Source: Candidatus Eisenbergiella stercoravium (lineage in GTDB: Bacteria > Bacillota > Clostridia > Lachnospirales > Lachnospiraceae). From it: DNA of 43,902 bases. The stretch covers positions 1 to 43,902 of the forward strand of contig DXHY01000023.1 in assembly GCA_019113175.1 (NCBI GenBank), in the 5' to 3' direction. Both the position numbers and the translations under genes were made by a program. The notes beneath the pieces are model-generated. The model made no database searches. It was not told where the DNA came from and saw only the letters and a program-made list of their open reading frames with translations. Of the stretch, positions 1 to 8,138 are shown piece after piece (position 1 is the first letter of the stretch; each line of letters begins with the position of its first letter).

Positions 1-80
1 GGGAAGGGGAGGCCTGCGCTTTTTCAAGCAGAAAGTCAAAAATAGGCGGATCATCTGGATATTTCTCTGAAATAAGCAGC
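1..80. other. Unassigned window edge
   Basis: Eighty bases downstream of the rpmF terminator. Short open frames exist on both strands, but none has a start, a ribosome-binding site or a recognisable motif. In many Firmicutes plsX follows rpmF; nothing here identifies it. Confidence 0.3.
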
Positions 81-126
81 AAAAAAGGGGTATGTCACAT
101 GAGGAATTTACTTCCTCATGCGACAT
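81..126 (-). terminator. Rho-independent terminator of yceD-rpmF
   Basis: On the minus strand, a 15-bp stem (126-112 with 106-92, one G-U pair, 5-nt loop) is followed by four Cs and then six Us (86-81). It lies 35 nt after the rpmF stop codon. Confidence 0.85.
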
Positions 127-160
127 GCCCTGCTTCATTTTCATTCCATATCTCTTAAGC

Positions 161-343
161 TTACGCCTCGGTATTGATGATCTCTCTCTTATTGTAAGAG
201 CCGCAGGCCTTGCAGACTCTGTGAGGCATCATCAGCGCGCCGCACTTGCTGCACTTTACCAGGGTAGGAGCGCTCATTTTCCAGTTCGCTCTTCTCTTGT
301 CTCTTCTGGATTTGGAAGATTTATTCTTAGGGCAGATAGACAT
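161..343 (-). CDS. rpmF: 50S ribosomal protein L32
   Basis: A 60-aa basic protein of the large ribosomal subunit. It starts MSICPKNKSSKSRRDKRRAN, the usual L32 N-terminus, and carries a zinc ribbon formed by CSKCG and CKACG about 13 residues apart, so it is the zinc-binding (C+) form. Its start lies 3 nt after the yceD stop, and its Shine-Dalgarno AAGGAGGTG is built from the last codons of yceD, so the two genes are one operon with probable translational coupling. The yceD-rpmF pairing is a long-standing bacterial arrangement. A strong terminator follows. The length is normal and nothing is missing. Confidence 0.97.
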   Translation of the reverse strand: MSICPKNKSSKSRRDKRRANWKMSAPTLVKCSKCGALMMPHRVCKACGSYNKREIINTEA

Positions 344-346
344 TAC

Positions 347-871
347 TTACACCTCCTTGTTCTCACGAAATATATCCATGATTGCCGCCATTCTGGGGTC
401 TGGAACGAAGGTATCGCAGCCGCACTCCCCTTCGTTTAGATCTTTCCCGCAGACTCTGCACAGTCCCCTGCAGTCCTCTCTGCACAGAACCTTTAAAGGC
501 CAGCAGGTAAAGATTTCATTGCTGATCAGGCTGTCCACATTCAGCTGATAACCATCCATGAAGCCGCTCTGCTCCTCCGCCTCGTCTTCATCCGCCTTTT
601 CAGGGGAAAAGACTTCCGTGGATATGTGCAGTTCAAACTCCTTCGTTACGTCCTTCAGGCATCTGTCACACTTCATGGCAATGCTCACTTCGGCATCAGC
701 TTCAACCAGGGCTTTTCCTGCACCGCAGTTGGAAAGGCTGAGCTTCACCGGGCTCTTATCCACAATCATAAAATGTTCTCCCTGAAAATCAACTCCCGTC
801 AATTCCAGCGGAACCTCTCTGGTAACAGATTTTCCTTCTTCTGCAAAGACATCCGTCAGATTAATCAGCAT
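347..871 (-). CDS. yceD: YceD/DUF177 large-subunit rRNA accumulation protein
   Basis: A 174-aa member of the DUF177 (YceD) family, which is linked to 23S rRNA accumulation and typically sits directly before rpmF, as here. The sequence shows the family's central CDRC motif (about residues 69-72). A C-terminal cysteine cluster follows, reading CREDCRGLCRVCGKDL with a further CGC, which probably binds zinc; this cluster is typical of Firmicutes members. An acidic stretch (KADEDEAEE) separates the halves. The start is ATG with AGGAG 8 nt upstream, about 20 nt below a consensus promoter. The molecular role is known only in outline from family work in E. coli and plants. Confidence 0.92.
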   Translation of the reverse strand: MLINLTDVFAEEGKSVTREVPLELTGVDFQGEHFMIVDKSPVKLSLSNCGAGKALVEADAEVSIAMKCDRCLKDVTKEFELHISTEVFSPEKADEDEAEEQSGFMDGYQLNVDSLISNEIFTCWPLKVLCREDCRGLCRVCGKDLNEGECGCDTFVPDPRMAAIMDIFRENKEV

Positions 872-898
872 AGCAAACTCCTAATTCGCACTTTGTTA

Positions 899-927
899 AT
901 TATACATAACCCGTTTCTGTTTGTCAA
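899..927 (-). promoter_or_regulatory. Consensus sigma-A promoter of yceD-rpmF
   Basis: TTGACA (927-922), a 17-bp spacer and TATAAT (904-899) on the minus strand form a perfect consensus. The predicted 5' UTR is only about 20 nt, which fits a strongly expressed ribosomal operon. Confidence 0.9.
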
Positions 928-973
928 CAAAAAACATCACAGTTTTTCACCAGTTTTTCTTCCGCTTTTCTCC

Positions 974-2410
974 TCAGCTTTTCAGGATTCCATGGGCAAA
1001 AAGATAGTCCTTCCAGAGCTGATAATATTTGGCCTTCAGGTGGATCTGATCAAAGGTATAATCGGAAATCAGATTCCCGTTTTCATCGCAGACCGCATCG
1101 TTAATTTCCAGATAGTAGATGTTCCGGTTGTCCGCCATCAGAGAAATCGCCTGGTTGCGCTCATTGATATTCGCGTTATTGAAAATCCTGTCCGTATTAT
1201 TCTTTTCCTCTCCCACGCGCATGATCCCCTGGATGAAAATCAGCGCATCAGGCTGAAGCACACGGATCCGGTTCACGGCCTCCGCATAGGTGGTGAAGAA
1301 GCTTTCCGTGGTTCCCCGTCCCAGCTCATTGATGCCCAGCATGATGTATATCTTTCCGAATTTTCTCTCCGTCAGCGCTTCCTCCAGCGTGGCCTTCGTC
1401 CCGTCTGCAAGGGAAGCGAATTTCTCCGGTTCCTCAAACAGATCGTAGATCGTCAGAGAGGTTTTGGCAAAAAATGTGGTGCTCTCCTGAAAGCCGCCGT
1501 ATTCATCCAGCCCTACCGTTCTGGAATCTCCGATGAACAGGGCGTCGTCGAAATAGCTCTCCGGTACCTGGGTAAACGTGCCGGTCCACTGGCTGTCCTC
1601 ATTCTCCTGCGCTTCGGAAGCCGCCTCCTCTCCATTCTGCGGTCCACTGCCCCCCTGTTCATTTCCGTTCTGCAGGCCATCCTCCTCTCCCTGAGCAGAT
1701 TGATTCGGCTGCGTGGATTCATCCTGCTGCGAAGCGTCCGTTCCTGCCTGGGACTGCATATTTTCCTCCGGTGTCATTCCGGTGATTTTCTCCGGCATCG
1801 CATCCGATACACCCGTATCTTCACCCGCCCCGATTAACTGACCAAACTGGTCATACTGGCGGCCGTCTGAAGCGATAAATGCAGGGGCTGAAACATCATC
1901 TCCGTTTTCCTCTCCCTTCTCCGGTATCTGTCCGGAGCTGTTACCGCTTCCTGAAGAATCCTTTTCAGCGATGGAATTTCCGGTAATTCCATTTTGGGAA
2001 ATCATATTTTCTGAAACCGTATTTCCTGAAATATCGTTTCCTGATATCACACCGGCCGCCTCATTCCCGTCCGGAGAGCTTCCATCCATTCCACTCTCTG
2101 CCGGGCTGTCTGCGCTCTCTCCTTCTCCTGAAACCGTTTCCGGCTCCTGCTCACTTTCTCCCGGCTCCGCCGAGGTCTGCACCGCTCCGAAGAACAGCTC
2201 CCACGGCCCGGTTCCGTCCTTCAGCCCCTGAAAAACCAGAGACACCACGGGCGTCATCCACCCGTTTTGTCTGGAATAATCCGCATATATGGTATGTTCC
2301 CCCGCAGCTCCGGCGCCCGTCAGCAAAAGCCCGCTGACCAACAGCAGAAGAAACAGGGAATACTGCTTCCATCTTTTCATCATCGCTCTCCAATCTGCCG
2401 CTTCCGGCAT
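974..2410 (-). CDS. Membrane-anchored SGNH/GDSL hydrolase, partner of the MBOAT acyltransferase
   Basis: About 478 aa: a short cytoplasmic N-terminus, one hydrophobic anchor (LFLLLLVSGLLLTG), a long acidic Ser/Gly/Gln/Glu-rich linker and a C-terminal SGNH domain. Block I is FIGDSRTVG; a later block is MLGINELGRG; the catalytic Asp-His pair is in FDQIHLKA. The linker holds imperfect five-residue repeats of the form ISGND, ISGNT, VSENM, ISQNG, ITGNS. SGNH proteins next to MBOAT proteins usually O-acetylate or deacetylate an extracellular glycan, and the MBOAT gene lies upstream on the same strand. I chose ATG 2410 because AGGAG lies 5 nt before it; ATG 2383 or 2380 is possible. The open frame reaches 2539, but that extension runs into the insertion sequence. 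The acyl acceptor is unknown. Confidence 0.8.
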   Translation of the reverse strand: MPEAADWRAMMKRWKQYSLFLLLLVSGLLLTGAGAAGEHTIYADYSRQNGWMTPVVSLVFQGLKDGTGPWELFFGAVQTSAEPGESEQEPETVSGEGESADSPAESGMDGSSPDGNEAAGVISGNDISGNTVSENMISQNGITGNSIAEKDSSGSGNSSGQIPEKGEENGDDVSAPAFIASDGRQYDQFGQLIGAGEDTGVSDAMPEKITGMTPEENMQSQAGTDASQQDESTQPNQSAQGEEDGLQNGNEQGGSGPQNGEEAASEAQENEDSQWTGTFTQVPESYFDDALFIGDSRTVGLDEYGGFQESTTFFAKTSLTIYDLFEEPEKFASLADGTKATLEEALTERKFGKIYIMLGINELGRGTTESFFTTYAEAVNRIRVLQPDALIFIQGIMRVGEEKNNTDRIFNNANINERNQAISLMADNRNIYYLEINDAVCDENGNLISDYTFDQIHLKAKYYQLWKDYLFAHGILKS

Positions 2411-2433
2411 TCCGTCTCCTGTTATGAAGTGAC

Positions 2434-2807
2434 TTTTGTCAAGAGATAAATGCCGTATCCAGCAAACTTTTTCTTGACTGTCACATTTGTGTGATCTGTC
2501 AGCATCTGAAAGGAGCTCTGATTTAACAGTTCCCGGCATGTGGCCACTCTGTTATTCGTGGATTGGTTACCGACAGGCTAATGGTTCCTCCGAGAGCTCT
2601 GCGATCTAAAAACATGGATCACCGAAGGGCCAACATAGGAGGAACGCAGATAGCTCGAACCTTACAGGGATCACAGCCCCTTACAGATACTGACAGATAT
2701 TCAATTGTTTTTGTCCTGGCAGCTGGCTGCAGTTTACTGCTGATTGCTGCCTGATTACGATTTACATCCAGGACGGATGGCTGTCAGGGGCCGCGCAGCG
2801 GTGCATT
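2434..2807 (-). ncRNA. Candidate bridge RNA region of the insertion sequence
   Basis: 374 bp of noncoding DNA between the transposase stop and the element's inverted repeat, where IS1111-type elements encode their bridge (seek) RNA. Visible structure includes a nested hairpin (2718-2723 with 2746-2751, inner 2729-2732 with 2737-2740) and an 8-bp pairing 2584-2591 with 2638-2645. An alternative pairing, 2598-2603 with 2645-2650, competes with it. A 9-bp stem (2779-2787 with 2818-2826) spans the transposase stop codon. The RNA boundaries and the target- and donor-binding loops cannot be fixed by eye. Confidence 0.4.
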
Positions 2808-3974
2808 TTACCCTTGACTGACAGCCGGACCTGATGTATCCCCCTTGGGGCGGATGCTGATGTTTCCTGTCATCATGCCCCAGATGAAGCATGCAAGTTC
2901 TCTTGCCACAGCTGCCACTGCCACATTCTTCTTCTTGCCATGGCGGATCATTTTATAACACCTGCTTCGAAGCCGGGTATTCGCTTTATCGGCGTATGCA
3001 ATCACCTCAGCAGGCTGTCCGCTTTGCCTTGCCCGGAGTTCTTTGGACTTATGTCCGATGGCTCCTTTACAGATGCCTTTTGCAGCTTCAATTAACAGAC
3101 AACGCAAATGTGTATTTCCTGCTTTGGATATCCCAAGCCGGTTCACGTTGTCTGAACTGGAATGCTCTCCAGGTGCCAGTCCCAGGAATGCCGCATAGGT
3201 ATTCCCCTTAGCGAACCGCTTAAAATCTCCGGTTTCCACAATCAGGGACAGCGCCGTATGCGTACGGATCCCCAGAAAGCAGCCCAGCTTTTTTGCATTC
3301 TCCTGATAACGGGCTTCGGAAGCGATTTCTTCAATCCGCTTATCGTAACGCTCGATTTTTGCCTCCTGTTCCTCACAGGATGCCAGGTACTCGTCCAGCG
3401 TTTCCCGATACATCGGATCCAATTCCAGTTTCTTCAGCCAGGTGACATGCTTAATGGTCCATTTTGTCCCGCTGTACTGTTGTCCGTGCCGAAGGACAAA
3501 CGCATTGATCTGCTGCTTCAGCTTCTTAAGTGCCAGCTTGTGATCATCTCTCATACGGAGATACTCTTTGACAGCATCGTCTTCGCCGGTAGGGATATAA
3601 ACCGGATGGTAACCGCCGTAACACAGGCACTGTGCAATCAGACGGGCATCACGTTTATCCGTTTTGATCCGCTTCCCCTGCTGGGTAAGCATGGTTGTTG
3701 GCGCGAGTATGACACATTTGACCCCGGCGCCTGTAAGCTGGTGGTAAAGGGTATAGCCGAGGCAGCCAGCCTCATAACCGCATTCAATAGAATAATCATC
3801 GCAGAAACCGAGTTTCATCTTCAGGGATTCAATGAAGCAGATGACTTCTTTGTAGTCCGGGGCGACCTGTACTTCCCCGAAGATCCGGTCTTCTGCCCCG
3901 ATCGTGGGCTCCATTGCACATAAAGTGTAATTTTTACTATGGACATCCATGCCGATTTTGATTATTCTATTCAT
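2808..3974 (-). CDS. IS110-family DEDD transposase
   Basis: A 388-aa recombinase. The N-terminal RuvC-like DEDD domain shows D in IGMDVHSKNY, E in IECGYEAG and the two Asps in KTDKRDARLIA. The C-terminal Transposase_20 domain has LGIRTHTALSLI and LGISKAGNTHLR, whose Ser is the expected nucleophile. All catalytic positions are present and the frame is intact, so the enzyme may be active. The start at 3974 is chosen for AAGGAGG 6 nt upstream and the canonical MNRIIKIGMDVH beginning; the frame is open to 4049 without support. The family moves by RNA-guided recombination through a circular intermediate. Confidence 0.93.
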   Translation of the reverse strand: MNRIIKIGMDVHSKNYTLCAMEPTIGAEDRIFGEVQVAPDYKEVICFIESLKMKLGFCDDYSIECGYEAGCLGYTLYHQLTGAGVKCVILAPTTMLTQQGKRIKTDKRDARLIAQCLCYGGYHPVYIPTGEDDAVKEYLRMRDDHKLALKKLKQQINAFVLRHGQQYSGTKWTIKHVTWLKKLELDPMYRETLDEYLASCEEQEAKIERYDKRIEEIASEARYQENAKKLGCFLGIRTHTALSLIVETGDFKRFAKGNTYAAFLGLAPGEHSSSDNVNRLGISKAGNTHLRCLLIEAAKGICKGAIGHKSKELRARQSGQPAEVIAYADKANTRLRSRCYKMIRHGKKKNVAVAAVARELACFIWGMMTGNISIRPKGDTSGPAVSQG

Positions 3975-4081
3975 AGGTGGCCTCCTTTTGTATGCGGTAA
4001 TCCCTGTTACCATTGTTGTTGTCAAACTCCAGTATACAGGTAAATCCACGTTGCTACAAATGTGGGGTCACTTCATATTAT

Positions 4082-5518
4082 CTAAAAGCTGAAATACAGG
4101 AACGGATTCCCGGCAGAAACGGATAACCGGTAAACCGCCGCCCAGAACAGAACAACCAGCAGGACCGTTACAAACCATTTCCTTTTCCACTTTTCATAGA
4201 TGCGGGACAGCACCGGCACGCAGCACAGCACGCCCGCCAGAAGATACGGCCAGTACATGGACAGATATTTTCCGATATCTCCCGCATTCAGCGTCTCTCC
4301 TATGCCAAAGAAAGGAAACAGTCTTGCAAAATAAACGCCAAGCTCTCCCAGATCCGTGATGGCGAAAATCATCCAGGTGAGCGGAAGGAGCAGGATCACG
4401 TAAATGTGGGAAAGCACTTTTGTGTTCTTCAGCCATTTTCCATATGTCAGCTTTTCCAGAATGATGAGCCCTCCCAACACAAGCCCCCAGAGGATGAAAT
4501 TCAGGCCGTTTCCGTGCCAGATCCCGGTGAGCAGCCACACAAAGGCCAGATTGAAAATCAGGCGCTTCGTCCCCTTTCGGTTTCCGCCCATCGGTATGTA
4601 GATATAATCCCGGAACCAGCTGCCCAGCGTCATATGCCAGCGGCGCCAAAAATCGCTCACGGAAACCGCGCTGTAGGGCTGATTGAAGTTCTGAATGTAT
4701 GGGAAGCCGAGCATGACCCCGATTCCCGCTGCCATCAGGGAATAGCCCTCAAAGTCAAAATAGAGCTGAAGGGAATAGGCAAAGGCACCCAGCCATGCCA
4801 GCGGGGTGGAGATGCTCTCAAAGCCGATCGTCTGAATGTCGTTCCACAGAATTCCCAGCCGGTCCGCCAGCAGCACCTTGGACGCCAGACCGAGGATGAG
4901 AAGCCGCAGCCCTTCCTCAAACTGTTCCGGCCGGATCCGCTCTCCCGAAAGCCCCTCTTCGGCATCTTCATACCGCATGATCGGGCCGCTTGTGATCTGG
5001 GGAAACATACAGATGTAGGAGCCCAGCTTCCAGAAGGAGAGCTCCGCATCTATCCTGCCGCGGAAAATGTCCGCCTGATAAGATACCAGCTTAAAGGTGT
5101 AAAAACTCAGTCCCAGAGGCAGAAGCAGGCTTCCCGTCGCCGCCTGCCCGATCTTGAAAAAGGCAAGGATGCCGATGTCTGTCGCGCCTGCAAGAAGCAG
5201 CCACTTCGCCATGGCAAGCTGCCTTCTCCTGCGGTGGCGAATCCGCGCTGCCTCCCCCATCCTCAGTCCGATCAGATAATTCAGCGCCGTTACTGCAAGG
5301 AGCAGAAGTACATACCGCGGCTGTGCGCAGGCATACAGCAGAATGCTTCCGATAAACAATGTTATCTTTCTGTGCTTTGGAGGCGTCAGATAAAAAGCAG
5401 CCAAAAAAACAGGCAGGAATCGAAACAGGAATTCCAGACTGTTAAATACCAGACTATTTTCTCCAATCAACCTTCCCAATTCAAGACCTGCCACGCTGCT
5501 CACTCCACTTTCCCGCAT
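4082..5518 (-). CDS. MBOAT family membrane O-acyltransferase (AlgI/DltB-like)
   Basis: A 478-aa polytopic membrane protein with about ten hydrophobic segments. MBOAT hallmarks are the catalytic His in TGIWHGNGLNFILWG, the upstream DFWRRWHMTLGSWFRDYIYI and the GGNR loop. Family members move acyl groups across or along the membrane onto polysaccharides or teichoic acids, working with an SGNH-type partner; that partner is the gene at 974-2410. The only in-frame ATG (5518) has no good ribosome site and adds 22 residues. Homologues start like LVFNSLEFLF, which here begins with a CTG at 5452 preceded by GGAG with 8-nt spacing, so an unusual CTG start is possible. The IS element begins 4 nt after the stop codon. 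Confidence 0.9.
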   Translation of the reverse strand: MRESGVSSVAGLELGRLIGENSLVFNSLEFLFRFLPVFLAAFYLTPPKHRKITLFIGSILLYACAQPRYVLLLLAVTALNYLIGLRMGEAARIRHRRRRQLAMAKWLLLAGATDIGILAFFKIGQAATGSLLLPLGLSFYTFKLVSYQADIFRGRIDAELSFWKLGSYICMFPQITSGPIMRYEDAEEGLSGERIRPEQFEEGLRLLILGLASKVLLADRLGILWNDIQTIGFESISTPLAWLGAFAYSLQLYFDFEGYSLMAAGIGVMLGFPYIQNFNQPYSAVSVSDFWRRWHMTLGSWFRDYIYIPMGGNRKGTKRLIFNLAFVWLLTGIWHGNGLNFILWGLVLGGLIILEKLTYGKWLKNTKVLSHIYVILLLPLTWMIFAITDLGELGVYFARLFPFFGIGETLNAGDIGKYLSMYWPYLLAGVLCCVPVLSRIYEKWKRKWFVTVLLVVLFWAAVYRLSVSAGNPFLYFSF

Positions 5519-5628
5519 GATATTCTTTGTATTTTCTTTTCCTTTTTCTCATGCAGCTTAATAAGCATAATACATTTTCAGCGGAAAAAAAAGAGCATTT
5601 CCTCATATTTCTTCAACTTCATATTTTC

Positions 5629-6486
5629 TTAATATAATTGTAAAAATGCGGCATCCTTCCCCTTTCGGAAGCCCATTGGGCTCACCCCGAACTGTTTTTT
5701 AAAGCAGTGGGAAAAATAGCTCACATCCGCATAGCCGCATTTCCAGGCTATGACGCTGACATCCTCCTCCGTTTCCATCAGAAGTTTCTGTGCGTATTCC
5801 ATGCGCAGGGCAAGAAGATAACCGGTAAAGGTCAGCCCCGTGATTTCCCTGAAACGGCGGCAGAAGTATGTTTCATTATAGCCGAATCTGGCGCTGACCT
5901 CCTTCGGAGAAAGCTTCCCGGTAAAACGATCGTTCACATATTTCAGAATCTCGGAAAAGGCCTGGTTCTGCTTCTGCAGAATGCGGATATCTTCGTTGCG
6001 GAACCGGTACAGAATGCCGAGAAGCTCATATATGATGCCGATCACCAGAAGCGGGTGATTCTCTTGGGTCCCAAGCGCTGTAAGAAGCCGTTTTTCCGTC
6101 TCCCGCATTCCGTCATCATCGATGACCCGTTGAAAGCCGGTCCGTCCTTCACAGATGGGAACCAGGTATTTCCGCGCCGCAATCGTTTCGTTACAGAATT
6201 TTTCCACATCGAACATGAACACATGATATACCACGCCTCCGCTGCCGGCAAAACCTCCGTGCAGCTGACGGGGAGCCACCGCAGCGGTCTGACCTGCCTG
6301 CACCGTATATTTTCCCTCCTGCGCATGCAGCTCCAGGCTTCCGCTCAGAACGTAAAGAAGCTCCATCCGGTCATGCCAGTGCATCGCAAAGCACAGTTCT
6401 CCCGGCGTCCGCCGTTCCGAGTACAGATGCTTCACCGCATTTTCCCCATAGATTACCGGAGTCAGTTCCTTGTACGCATCCAGCAT
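5629..6486 (-). CDS. AraC family transcriptional regulator (cupin sensor)
   Basis: 285 aa. The N-terminal cupin-like sensor includes HWHDRMELLYVLSG and the proline-terminated PRQLHGG loop. The C-terminal AraC domain has two helix-turn-helix motifs, the second around WKCGYADVSYFSHCFKKQFG with the family's GVSPMGFRKG ending. Its start lies 6 nt after the stop of the oxidoreductase at 6492-7505, with GGAGAGGGG in the end of that gene, so the two are co-transcribed. It probably controls the local sugar genes in response to a sugar or sugar phosphate. The ligand is unknown. Confidence 0.9.
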   Translation of the reverse strand: MLDAYKELTPVIYGENAVKHLYSERRTPGELCFAMHWHDRMELLYVLSGSLELHAQEGKYTVQAGQTAAVAPRQLHGGFAGSGGVVYHVFMFDVEKFCNETIAARKYLVPICEGRTGFQRVIDDDGMRETEKRLLTALGTQENHPLLVIGIIYELLGILYRFRNEDIRILQKQNQAFSEILKYVNDRFTGKLSPKEVSARFGYNETYFCRRFREITGLTFTGYLLALRMEYAQKLLMETEEDVSVIAWKCGYADVSYFSHCFKKQFGVSPMGFRKGKDAAFLQLY

Positions 6487-6491
6487 GGCCG

Positions 6492-7505
6492 TTATCCCCT
6501 CTCCACTGGATTTTTATAGATTTCACAGATGATCTTCTGAATCCGCAGCGCTTCCCTTCCGCTGATCTCCAGCTTCTCCTTCCCGGCCAGCGCCCGGTAG
6601 AACTGGTCTATCTGAACCGCATGCTGGCTTCCCCAGTAGGGCTTTCCTCCGGTATAGGAAACGATTTTCTGGGGCTGATTCTGCACAGCCTCCACCGACT
6701 GATCCGTGTAACGGATCACCGCCTCGTCATAGGACAGACGCGCCGTCCCGTTTTCACAGACCAGCCGGATCTCTATGGGCTCGTCCACCAGATAATTGTT
6801 CATGGCATAAAAGAAAAGCGTGCTTCCGTTTTCATACCGGATCATTCCTTCTCCGGTATCCTCCACCGCCATCCCCTTATGTCCCCGGTTGTGAAGGGAT
6901 GCCTGTACCGATAGCGGCGTGCTGTCAATGAACCAGTTTGCCAGATCCAGAGAATGGATGGCCTGATCGATGATCACCCCTCCCCCTTCCTTATCCCAGG
7001 TTCCCTTCCAGTCCGAACCGGCATAATAGTCGTCCGGCCGGTACCAGGTCAGCGTGCTTCTTGCACATTTCACCCTTCCCAGCCTGCCGTCCTCAATCCT
7101 TTTTTTCACCAGCTGCGAAGGCGTATTATAACGGCACTGAAAAATCACGCCGTACTGAAGACCGAGCTTTTCCGCAAGATGCACAGTCTCCCGGGCATCC
7201 TCATACCGGATACTCATGGGCTTTTCGCTGAGCACATGAACTCCCGCCCGGAATGCTTCCTGCGCAACCGGCGTATGCAGATAGTGAGGCAGGCACAGAT
7301 GCACCGCGTCCGGCTTCTCTTCCTCCAGAAGCCTGCGGTAATCCGTATAAGCCTTCGTATGATATTTTCCCGCGGCCGCCTCCGCCCGCTCCTCCTTTAC
7401 GTCGCACACCGCTGCGAGCTCAAGTCCCTCCAGATGGGTGATGGAGTCCAGATGCATCACCGAAATATTTCCGCAGCCAATCACTGCAGCCCTGAATTTT
7501 TTCAT
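6492..7505 (-). CDS. Gfo/Idh/MocA family NAD(P)-dependent oxidoreductase
   Basis: 337 aa. The N-terminal Rossmann fold begins AAVIGCGNISVMHLDSI. The conserved EKPMSI motif (about residue 96) and the catalytic-region DQAIHSLDLANWF (about residue 180) mark the family, whose members oxidise or epimerise sugars, inositols and sugar acids. The start has AAGGGGAA upstream. The gene is first in a two-gene unit with the AraC regulator. Its leader contains one copy of the tandem-hairpin motif described in the findings. The substrate cannot be read from sequence; the setting points to carbohydrate catabolism. Confidence 0.92.
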   Translation of the reverse strand: MKKFRAAVIGCGNISVMHLDSITHLEGLELAAVCDVKEERAEAAAGKYHTKAYTDYRRLLEEEKPDAVHLCLPHYLHTPVAQEAFRAGVHVLSEKPMSIRYEDARETVHLAEKLGLQYGVIFQCRYNTPSQLVKKRIEDGRLGRVKCARSTLTWYRPDDYYAGSDWKGTWDKEGGGVIIDQAIHSLDLANWFIDSTPLSVQASLHNRGHKGMAVEDTGEGMIRYENGSTLFFYAMNNYLVDEPIEIRLVCENGTARLSYDEAVIRYTDQSVEAVQNQPQKIVSYTGGKPYWGSQHAVQIDQFYRALAGKEKLEISGREALRIQKIICEIYKNPVERG

Positions 7506-7799
7506 AACGTTCCCCTTCTTCTTTTGCCTCCGCTGTCAGGCGGCATTTCAATTAATGAAAGAATGATGCGAGCCATTCCGTTCTTTTGTGCGAAGCAACA
7601 GTCCGCTCCAGTCTCTTCCATCCTATCATATCAGCGGCCCTGGCGCATCAGATATTTGCAGTTCCTTTTGTGTTATTTTTACCTTTTCCATTTTACATAA
7701 AAAATTCAGTTATAATTTCTTTATAAAGAAGCCAACATGAACCTGTTTCTGCATGATATATGCAATTCCGCCTGACGGCGGGGAAAGCGAGGTGCTGCT
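7506..7799. promoter_or_regulatory. Divergent intergenic region with two structured leaders
   Basis: 294 bp between divergent genes. Towards the plus strand there is TATAAT at 7711-7716 without a clear -35. This is followed by hairpin TGCAT-GATAT-ATGCA (7750-7764), then CCGCC-TGAC-GGCGG (7768-7781), then GGAAAGCGAGG and the start at 7800. Towards the minus strand, an imperfect hairpin (7586-7558) ending TTCTTTCAT is followed by GAAATGCCGCC (part of 7544-7526) before the oxidoreductase start. Confidence 0.6.
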
Positions 7800-8138
7800 A
7801 TGCCACATATCCGATCAAACGCAGACCTGCGCAACTGCTATAATGAAATTTCCACTTTCTGCCATGAATACGCAGAGCCTGTTTTTATAACCAAAAACGG
7901 CAAGGGTGAGCTTGCCGTTATGAGCATTGAAACATATGAACAGCTTGCAGGCCGATGTGAATTATACGGGCTTCTTCAGGATGGCATGGATGACCTTTCC
8001 GAAGGGAAAACCCGCCCGTTCTCCGAAGCAATGGCAGATATACGGAGGCGACGCAGCCGATGCTTTCCTGGAGGAAACGGATCAGAAGATCAATGCTCTG
8101 CTGCCGTTTCCTCAGGAGCATCCTGTTGTGGAAGATAA
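7800..8138 (+). pseudogene. Phd/YefM-like antitoxin, C-terminus replaced by out-of-frame toxin sequence
   Basis: The first roughly 80 residues have the Phd/YefM type II antitoxin look: IRSNADLRNCYNEISTFCHE, then EPVFITKNGKGELAVMSIETYEQLAG. They end in FSEAMADIRRR, where such antitoxins normally finish their toxin-binding tail. From about 8048 the frame reads meaninglessly through DNA that encodes a toxin in another frame, adding about 30 residues to the stop at 8138. The DNA-binding part may survive, but the toxin-binding tail is altered. AGGTGCTGCT precedes the ATG, with a GC hairpin just upstream. Confidence 0.7.

Larger units (their letters stand above)
2423..4077 (-). mobile_element. IS110-family (IS1111-like) insertion sequence, about 1.65 kb
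   Basis: Bounded by an 11-bp perfect inverted repeat, TATGAAGTGAC at 2423-2433 and its complement at 4067-4077, enclosing a DEDD transposase. Short subterminal inverted repeats and a long noncoding stretch 3' of the transposase are features of the IS1111 subgroup, whereas classical IS110 elements carry the noncoding part 5'. There is no obvious target duplication, as expected for the family. The exact ends are inferred from the repeat. Removing the element leaves 16 nt between the MBOAT stop and the hydrolase start. Confidence 0.75.

Noticed and set aside
2563-2754. 63-codon open frame in the noncoding part of the insertion sequence
   Set aside because: No ribosome site, no similarity; the region is better explained as the bridge RNA part of the element.
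4406-5632. 408-codon plus-strand open frame opposite the MBOAT gene
   Set aside because: The MBOAT frame has conserved motifs and membrane helices; this one has neither and ends in low-complexity Ser/Phe.
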